Positions 25,401 to 34,400 of a DNA stretch of 64,000 nt are shown here, piece by piece. Where the stretch lies: contig CM037472.1 in assembly GCA_021014325.1 (NCBI GenBank), forward strand, positions 7,378,001-7,442,000, in the 5' to 3' direction. Position 1 is the stretch's first letter, and each line of letters begins with the position of its first letter. The notes under the pieces are model-generated. The model was not told where the DNA came from. It worked only from the letters and a program-made list of their open reading frames with translations, and ran no database searches. Position numbers and translations under genes: made by a program. Source of the stretch: Plazaster borealis (taxonomy: Eukaryota > Echinodermata > Asteroidea > Forcipulatida > Labidiasteridae).

Positions 25401-28400
25401 CCACTAGCCCATGCACCGATGTAAGCAGGCAACCTTACGTTAGACACCACCGAGGTTGCAGCACCGGTAGTGCTGCCAGAGCTAGACCGGTCATTTTTCT
25501 TTTCACGTCGTGGTGGCATTTTCGGATCTAATATGACTAATAAAGCTTATTCCGGTGAAACTTGAATATATATTATTGAAGATAGAGTAACTTATAACTT
25601 TTGGACGATCATGGAAATGAAGAAAATGTGGAAATTCCGGCCTGTCGGATAGCAAGGTCTCAAAACACGTCTACATCATGGTCTCTCTCTAGTTTGATTA
25701 TAGAGTGTATTGTATTTGAGTTCATATGCGCTCATTCATGTATTTTGTATTTCATGTGTCTCTTGTAAAGTTAACCTCCGCATAGTTAATCAATTTGTAT
25801 TCTTCCTGTATGTGTATCTGTATTCTAGAAAACTGTGGGTTTGATAATTCACAAATACAAAAAATGTTGGTTGCAGGTTAAAAAAACTTCAGCTGGGGGA
25901 AAAAAATTGAATTTTTTTTAAATATCCAGGGTTGGTCGTATTTTTAGGGTCGGTGGGGTTGCGCCAACATAACAATTTTTTTTTAGGCCTAACTGTGTGA
26001 TTTTTATATGCAGGTATACCTCCTATGACAGAAGCTGATATTGGAGGCCTAGATGCGCAAACACCATTAGACCTTTGGAGGAAAGCGTACTTATCTTTGT
26101 TTCCTCAGCAGGTTAGTTGCTCTATAAATTATATCCATTTCCTCTTTCCACCATCACACAAAGCCCTTACACAACATATGTGTTTGAAACTGCAGGAACA
26201 TCAAAAGCTATGTGTTACATACGAACCCAATGAGAGACTGCAACACTATAGGTGGCAGCAGACAACAAATAGGCTTTTTTATTATTCATGTAGTCCTGAG
26301 CATGCACACATTTCTGAGAACAACTTCACTCATACTTAACCTGTAGAGCTCAATACTATTTTTGCATATTTCCCTATACCGGCAGGTAATACCGCTAAAA
26401 TTTAACATAGCGCCCTCTATTGGCCCACCCAATAATAGTGCCCTGCGGTATACCGCGTGATCCTCCTCTTTTCTCGTAGCGGCAGGTCGGGTAAGATGTC
26501 TATTTGGATAGCTCTGTTATCATTCGTCTTTATTCCCGTATTATTGCTTTGAGAGATTTTTCAAGTAAAGAAGAAAGATATATTAGTTTGTAGGAACTGT
26601 TTGTAGAGTTAATTGTGTAGAGTTGGATATGAAGCGTTTTGACTGGTAGTGACTGGTTAGACTGGCGGCGGCCACCCATTGTCGGACCCTTGGGGGGCCG
26701 CCTTCCCGACTTTGCGGGGTCCTGGGCTCGGGTGACATCCGACCGATGGGTGCTCAGTACAGTCGCTCGCAGTTATGCGATCGAATTCACGAGCACCCCT
26801 CCGTCGGAGATGCTTGTTTGGCCGACGCCGATTCCGACCGACCCAGTACAACCCCTATTCCTCCTGTGCTTCCACTGGGGGGAGACAGGGTTGGGGTTTA
26901 TGTCAACCTTCTTCTTAGTTCCCAAGAAGGAGGCCGGCACTTGGCGTCCCATCCTGAACCTCAAGCCTTTGAACAGATTTATACGGCCCAGGTGGTTTCG
27001 GATGGATACTCTCAAAATCACTTTGGAGTCCATCCGGACGCCGGCGTGGGCGGCAAGCCTAGACCTCAAGGATACTTACCTTCACGGCCCCATCTGCCCG
27101 GAGCACTGGGAATTCCTTGGGTTCTCAGTGCTCCTCTTTTTCGTGATGAATTGCCTGGTCATACAGGCAAATAATTCATAAACCAAAAGCGGTTAATCCA
27201 ATAATAAACTTCAAACATTCAGGAGTTTTTAATGGGTCTTGGCAAGGTCTCGGACCAAGACTATTCGAGACCTGTGTACAAGACCGAGACCTCAACCTTT
27301 TGAGACCTCAAAATCGCTGAATAAAAATATTGTCTCAAGACCGAGACCGAGACCTTGGTCGAGACCTCCAATGCTGATATCTTGTGGATGTTCATACTCT
27401 TGATTGGAGCATGACTCTTGGAGTTGATCTCAAGTAACTGGTTATCAATGAATTGTTTGCATTGATCTTCCAGCAGCGTGAGCAGATGGAAAGAGGTGTT
27501 AGTGATTTTCTTATTCCGTTTCTTCAGAAAGGAGGGGTCAAAGTCCCCAAACGAAGGGGCACACTTGATGTGGAGTCCTTTAGAGAGAATACGGGACAAA
27601 CGATAAAAATGGTAGTTGTCAAGATGCGACGAGTAGTGAACGGTTTTTTTAAAAAGCTTTCAGAGCTTACGGAAAATGCACTTGGTGTCAGTAGCAAGTG
27701 CCAGAAGGAGTTATATCATGGAGAGCAAGAAAGGTTGAGAGAAAATAGGTTAAAACAATCCTGTGGAGAGTGGGTTATTGAAACCTGTGGAAAAGAACAG
27801 GTTGTTTACAAACCTGGAAAGGGTATTAAAACTGTGGAGAAATGGGAAAAATGCAATTGTAGGAAGACGTTCTGAAAACAACAAGTAAGGAGTGGGAAAA
27901 TTTATATATATACAACAAAGCTGGAATGCCACTTGTGAATCGTGTGATGGGTAAACTGAGATTTGTTCTCCTGATTCAACCCCAAAATAAAAAAACAATT
28001 AATAGGGAGAATAAGCTCAAAGCAATGTAGCAAGTCTACTTATTACTTCTATCCTGAGTACTGTTTACTTTGGAATCTTATGTACGAGTAAAACAATCAA
28101 CCCAACACGTTTAGAAAGTTTTGGTTTTTGGTCATATCTTCGTCAGTTCTGAATTATTTTGCATTTACTGCAGTTGCTCGCTCAAAGTTGCAAGGTCCTT
28201 ACATTACCTGAACATTTACATTATTTATTTAGGTTCTATATATGCATTTTATATTTTGTTTGCATATTCCGTAATCATTTTCATAATACTGCCATGGATA
28301 ATATTAACCTAATGTGACTTTTATCATTTCAGAATCTTGGTGATAAACTGACTCAAGATGACCCGGCTAAAGACCCACAGTATATTGAGTCAGCTGTCGA

Positions 28401-31400
28401 CACAATGCGTCAACAAAAAGACAAAGTAAGTCTCAACACTGTATACTATGTACATCTACAATCCAGTATGTCACAGTTAAAGGATAACTTGAACGAAATT
28501 ATGTTGGTAATTTGTAAAGAGATCTATAGTGGCTGGGACCGGCTGGGAGTAGCTGCTGATCTGACTATTTTCTATCTTATGGAATACGCTTCTCCAACTT
28601 GGAATGGAGCAGGAATTTCATTTTTGAAACTACTGGATAGGTTGCAGAACAAAGCACTTCTAGGGTCAAATCATGGAAACGTTGAAGAACATGGATGAAG
28701 TCTGACTGTTTCTTATCTTATGGAATATGTTTCTCCAATTTGGAATGGAGCAGGAATTCATGTTTGAAGCTTCTGGATAGGTTGCATTTAAAGAAAGCTC
28801 TTCACTGACTCAGGATTGATGAACCTCTTAGGTTTGGCATTGTTCCAATGAGCCATAGGTGAAACGTTGCATTACTCTGCTTTTTCTATCATCACATTTT
28901 CCTGAAACCATATTACATGTATTGAGCTGGCTGGTATTTTACCCACCTGGGCACCGAATATGAGAACCACCAGATCTGTGTGCGTATACCTAGGTCAAAA
29001 TCATAGCTCCACCTCAATTTATATATACCGAGGAAAGTCGACTGTGGAACTCCCCCCAGCGTCTGCTTTCCCTGCCTCTCCAGATGTGTCTGTCTTCAAG
29101 AGAAAAGTGAAAACCTTCTTGGATCAAATGTCTCATCTTTCTAAGTTCTATTTTTAGGTTACTGTTTCTTTGGTGGTTATGGTGTAGCTTAGGTTAGTTT
29201 AGTAGTGTCTGATTTGGAGTTAGTGACCTGCGAATTGATAGCCTAGTACGGAGCCTGGGCCCATAAAGTGTGGGTGAACGGCACGCCTAAGCCAGACAAT
29301 AGGGCTCTCATCCGTTAGCAGTAGATTTCAGGACTCCATGACCACCAGCTTCACTCCCCTAGTTTTTCGCTGTTTAATAGAATTATTCTATTGATTCTTC
29401 TTTTTGTAGTTCTTTTATGGAACTTGATTCTAGCTATTGCTATGGGCCGGTTTTCATCTTTTGATGTTTTTCATCAGGTCCCTGAATCCAAGTTTTAAAA
29501 AAAATAATAAATAAAATAAACAAGAATCAGGTTGATTTTGTAGATAATTTTTTGTCAGTAAACTTGCAGGCAGAGGTGCAATAAACTGCCTCATCACACC
29601 TCATTAACTCATAATTAGATAAGAGAGATAATTTTAAAACTGCTCCATCCTGATCACCCTGTTCTTTTCTTCCATGAAACTCTTCTACACCATAACCCAA
29701 GATTGAAATTGAATTGAACATTGTAACTAAAGTCAGACAATTGAACATCAACAAATAGCTCCACAATACCATCAATTGAACATCAACAAATTTGAATTGC
29801 ATGAAATCAGAGTTTAATATTTAAAAAAATCATAACTCTTGGAAGCATATGTTTGATTTAAACAAACTATACTTGTACATCATCAGAACAGTCTTCAAAA
29901 AATGTTAGCATTACGGGAAAGTTTCATTAAAGAAAGAGGCTAGAATAAAACATCCTTTTCATCTGACAACTAACTAGTAGGGTCATATCTTTGGATTCCG
30001 TGACCATTTTTTTGCTACCTTTTTTTCTTGATGGATTTGACTTCAGGAACCATTTAAAAGGAAAATAAGCTCCTATGTACCTCTGAAATGTGATAGGAAC
30101 TTTTTTTATAGCGCAATATTCAAAATGGCCGCCGACGCCATCTTGAAAAACATAAATTTTAATAGCTCTGGCACCAGATGACCTAGTCGGACAAAAGAGA
30201 TGTCCTTTTTCACTATATCTGGCATGACAAATCCACTGGAGTGGTAATTGTAAGGTTTGGGGACCATCTTGACCTCTAAATCAAAGATGGCCGCCGTCGC
30301 CATCTTGAAAAACATAGCTTGCATTAGCTCTGGCACCAGATGACCTAGACAGACAAAACAGATGTCCTTTTTCACTATATCTGGCATGAAAAATCCACTG
30401 GAGTGGTAATTTTAAGGTTTGGGGACCATCTTGATCTCTAAATCCAAGACGGCCGCCATCGCCATCTTGAAAAACATAGCTTTCAATAGCTCTGGCACCA
30501 GATGACCTAGACAGACAAAAGAGATGTCTTTTCCACTATATTTGGCATGACAAATCTACTGGAATGGTAATTGTAGAGTCTGGGGATCATCTTAACCTCC
30601 AAATCATTTGATTGAAAAATGATGGTGCTGTCCAATTCAGTGACACTCCAACACTGTTGACTTGAGATAAACATAAAACAGTAAAAGTGTTTTTACATGT
30701 TTTATGGGTATGGGTTAGCGTCTGGGTATAATGTTCGTATTTTGTCAAGTTGACTGGGGTGGTTGGCGAACATAAAAAGGACCAAAAGAACCGGTTGACA
30801 AATGTGTCAGGAAAATTATTATTTTTTGGGGAGACCGCGAGGATATTTGTTCGGATCCTCTTTGTTATACCAAACTGAGCAAATCGTTTAAACGACGCCC
30901 AAAGTCCAGCCCTCAGCCATCCTGCTCAAGCACTCAAGATCAGCCTTCATCGCCAGCTTCCTCCATCATCAGCGATTTCACCTGCGGACAACTCCCTCTC
31001 ATCGACCAGTTGCAGGATTCACTAATCACGTCGTTTGATGTCAGGGAAGAATTTCAAAGTGAAACCCCTGCTCCACCCATCAAACTTGCCGAAAAAGACT
31101 TTAACCACGTAAAACTCTTAGCGGAGCCACATTACGCACCAAGTCACCACTTTTGGCCAAGCCATAGCGTCAAACAAACCGCCGGCATACTTCCGGAACA
31201 CAGCAAGGCCACCGCATCCCCACAAGGGTCTCACCTCCCAACCATCCTTTACGGAGAATTGGAACAGACTAACTTCAAAGGCATCCTTGCTTCTGGTCCA
31301 GCACACACTCGTGGAGTACAAGTTCCAGACGGAGGAGTTGGAGACAAGACTTGATAAGGCCAAGAAAGAAGCAAGAGCACAGCTGGTACAAGACTTCAAG

Positions 31401-34400
31401 GGAGCGGAACTGAGAACAGCAACCCAGCTCTTCGGTTTCTTCACCCGGCCAAGACCAACCAAGGCTCGAGGAACCAAGAGAAAAAGAGAACAACCTCTTT
31501 AATAAACCAACCGGTCCTTTTCAGGACCACCACTTTTTCCAAGGAGAGATTTTCATGACTACGTTGATTTTTAATATAATATTTATTATAATAATATAAT
31601 ACGGCATTCCCAAGTATATATTATTATTATAAGCAATATAAATCAGTACTCCTCTTTCTTAAACATTACTAAAAAAGGTTTATTGAAAGCGCAAACAGCT
31701 CTCAAAGAAAAGCAACAACTTTTCTCACACGTGCGACACATCCAAACGGTTCATTGAGAATAATATTCTTGAATAATTGGCTAAAGAAAGCGAACAATTA
31801 AATCGAACCTATCCAGGGCAAACCTTTCTACAATTGAGAAAGTTGCTTTAGGAATAATATTCTTGAATAATTGGCTAAAGAAAGCGAACAATTAACGAAC
31901 CTATCCAGGGCAAACCTTTCTACAATTGAGAAAGTTGCTTTAGGAAAAGGCCTAAAATTTGTTCCCACTCCTGCCAAACCTACCCGTAAAAAACTTCTGA
32001 GTGATTTCAACATCTTCCAAAGAAGAATGAGAATTGTTTCTAATGCACAACAAACCTGCCAAGGCTCGACTATTCAAACCACCCTCAAAATGGCGTCCAA
32101 TTTCAACACAATGTGTGACACTGGAAAGTTATTTGGAAGCCACAAAATACCAATTGGCTCTTATTCGATTGCGCAACCAGCTCAGAAATATGACCAGACA
32201 GGAAATATCAGCCATTACCAAACTGAAACACAACCCAGATATCATAATTAAACCTTACGACAAGGGAAGAGGCATTTGCATAATGAACCGAACTGATTAC
32301 CTAGAAGTAGGCTACAGACATCTTGAATCCGAGCACTACGCAAAGCTTGACCAAGATATCACACAACAGACCACCACAATGGTCCACAACCTACTCATAT
32401 ATCTGCATAAAGGCCAACACATCAATAAACACACCTGGCTTATCTTGATCCACTCTCGCAACCAGGCAACTGCCCTATCATATATTTTCTCCCGAAAATA
32501 TATAAAATACCACCCGCGGGCACGCCTTTTGTTGGGAGACCTATAATAAGTGGATGTTCAAGTCCTATACAGCCAAAATATCAGAATTTGGGGATTATTT
32601 CCTTCTTCGGAAACACTTCGCTATGCCAGAAACACAAATAACGAAGATGATTTCCTACTCGAAGTCAATAACTTCTCTGAAAAGCTAACTGCAAGAGGCT
32701 GCAGTTTCTCAGAGATAAACATAACCACAACAAAAGTATCACACAAATACCGATCAAATTTGATTCACAAACAGCAGAGAAATGCAGAAAGCAAAACTCC
32801 ATTGGTTTTTAGTACGACATACAACCCGTACATCAACCAAAGTGACCTAAACAAATCCATCAAACAACATTGGTCTCTAATACGCAACCATGAAACACTT
32901 TCGGAGATCTTTCCAGATCCTCCTTTCATTGCGTACAGAGAAAAGATCAAAACATAAGGGAAAAGTTGATCAGAGCAAAACTAAACCGGGCCACCCCCAA
33001 ACAGCTCGCTCCACCCCCTGATGATTCGGGTTTTCTAGACCCGGACGAAACACTAAACATCCTAATCTCCTTACTGGAGGAACAGGTCACTTATACTGAA
33101 AACTCAACTCAGGTTTAAAAGTCCTCATTCGGATTTATTATACATCTTACCTGAACCTAAGCGGAATACACTAACTAATGTCTTTCACAAGACATGAGAC
33201 TTACATATTCGAATATAGAATCACCCACACGCAACTGATGAGTGCCAAGTAGGCATGAAAACATGTTATTGCTATAACAAAGAGGATCTGAAAAAAATAT
33301 CCTCGCAGTCTCCCCCAAAAAAATATTTTTCCTGACACATTTGTCAACCGGTTCTTCTGGTCCTTTTTATGTTCGCCAACCACCCCAGTCAACTTGACAA
33401 AATACGAACATAATACCCAGACGCTGACCCATACCGATAAAACATGTAAAAACACTTTTACGGTTTTATGTTTATCTCAAGTCAACAGTGTTGGAGTGTC
33501 ACTGAATTGGACAGCAACATCATTTTTCAATTAATCAATCAACTATGAAAAAAAAATTTAAAATAATTTGTAATGCCAGAAATAGTGGAAAATGACACCC
33601 TATTTGTTCTATATAGCTCTACTTGTGCCAGAGTTTGCACATTAATTTTCAAGATGGCGACAGCGGCCATCTTGAATTTGGAGGTCAGGATGATCCCAAA
33701 CTCTACAATTACCATTCCAGCGGATTTGTAATGCCATGAATAGTGGAAATCGACACCCTATTTTCTCGTATAGTTCTTCTGGTGCCAAAGCTGATGAAAA
33801 TAATGTTTTTCAAGATGGCGACGGCGGCCATCTTGGATTTAGGAGATGTGGATGATCCCCAAACTCTACAATAACCATTCCAGTAGATTTGTAATGCTAA
33901 ATATATTGGAAAATGACATATTTTTTGTCTGTCTAGGTCATCTGGTGCCAGAGCTAATGCAAGTTATGTTTTTCAAGATGGCGACGGCGGCCATCTTGGA
34001 TTTAGAGGTCAAGATGGTCCCCAAACCTTACAATTACCACTCCAGTGGATTTGTCATGCCAGATATAGTAGAAAGAGATATCTTTTTTGTCTGTCTAGGT
34101 CATCTGGTGCCAGAGCTATTACAATTTATGTTTTTCAAGATGGCGTCGGCGGCCATTTTGAATATTGCGCTATAAAAAAAGTTCCTATCACATTTCAGAG
34201 GTACATAGGAGCTTATTTTCCTTTTAAATGGTTCCTGAAGTCAAATCCATCAAGAAAAAAAGGTAGCAAAAAAATGGTCACGGAATCCAAAGATATGACC
34301 CTACTAAACACCTGTTTTCTCCATGTAATTCCTTTTCCTAACAGTGGACCTTATTGGATCATGCACAAACCAGTAGGGCTGCTGACTGCCCCAGACAGAT

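Larger units (their letters stand above)
23210..25545 (-). mobile_element. 3'-truncated non-LTR retrotransposon (ORF1 plus endonuclease)
   Basis: The minus-strand order is 5' leader, ORF1 (about 25519-24765), a C/A-rich linker, then the ORF2 start and apurinic-type endonuclease (24412-23212). The RT is absent: sequence homology stops at about 23210, next to the 150 bp tandem repeat. Losing the 3' end and keeping the 5' end is the opposite of the usual 5' truncation of such elements, so a later deletion or rearrangement is likely. Confidence 0.8.
30870..33272 (+). mobile_element. Internally deleted Penelope-like retroelement
   Basis: Penelope-like elements encode an RT related to telomerase, often with a GIY-YIG endonuclease. 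Frames here read [76 protein letters not shown], then [15 protein letters not shown] and [12 protein letters not shown] (the PKIHK and GRPI-SG motifs). After about 32600 the sequence jumps to the post-RT region: [52 protein letters not shown] and [12 protein letters not shown]. The RT catalytic centre and the GIY-YIG domain are missing. Frameshifts occur near 31320, 32080, 32500 and 32945. A hammerhead ribozyme closes the 3' end. Confidence 0.85.
29975..34306. mobile_element. 4.3 kb inverted-repeat unit enclosing a Penelope-like relic
   Basis: The left arm (29975-30869) and right arm (33273-34306) are inverted copies. The outer tips are TAGTAGGGTCATATC and its reverse complement. The flanks carry a possible 3 bp duplication, AAC at 29972-29974 and at 34307-34309; TA is an alternative reading of the same ends. 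Each arm contains 162 bp subrepeats, three on the left and four on the right. The centre, 30870-33272, is a deleted Penelope-like element. This could be a foldback-type DNA transposon that received a Penelope insertion, or a Penelope-like element with inverted long terminal repeats. I see no transposase. Confidence 0.75.

Noticed and set aside
27453..27875. A 140-residue plus-strand open frame in intron h-i
   Set aside because: No recognisable domain, no splice context, and it lies in repeat-like DNA.
33018..33045. A second hammerhead-like string (CTGATGA, a 7 bp stem, then CGAAAC)
   Set aside because: It lies within the Penelope coding region. After GAAAC there is no sequence to form stem III or the cleavage triplet, and the base before GAAA does not pair properly. 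Treated as chance.
29972..34309. A CACTA or mariner-type autonomous transposon
   Set aside because: The possible 3 bp (AAC) or 2 bp (TA) duplications are too short to decide, and no transposase of any family is readable inside.
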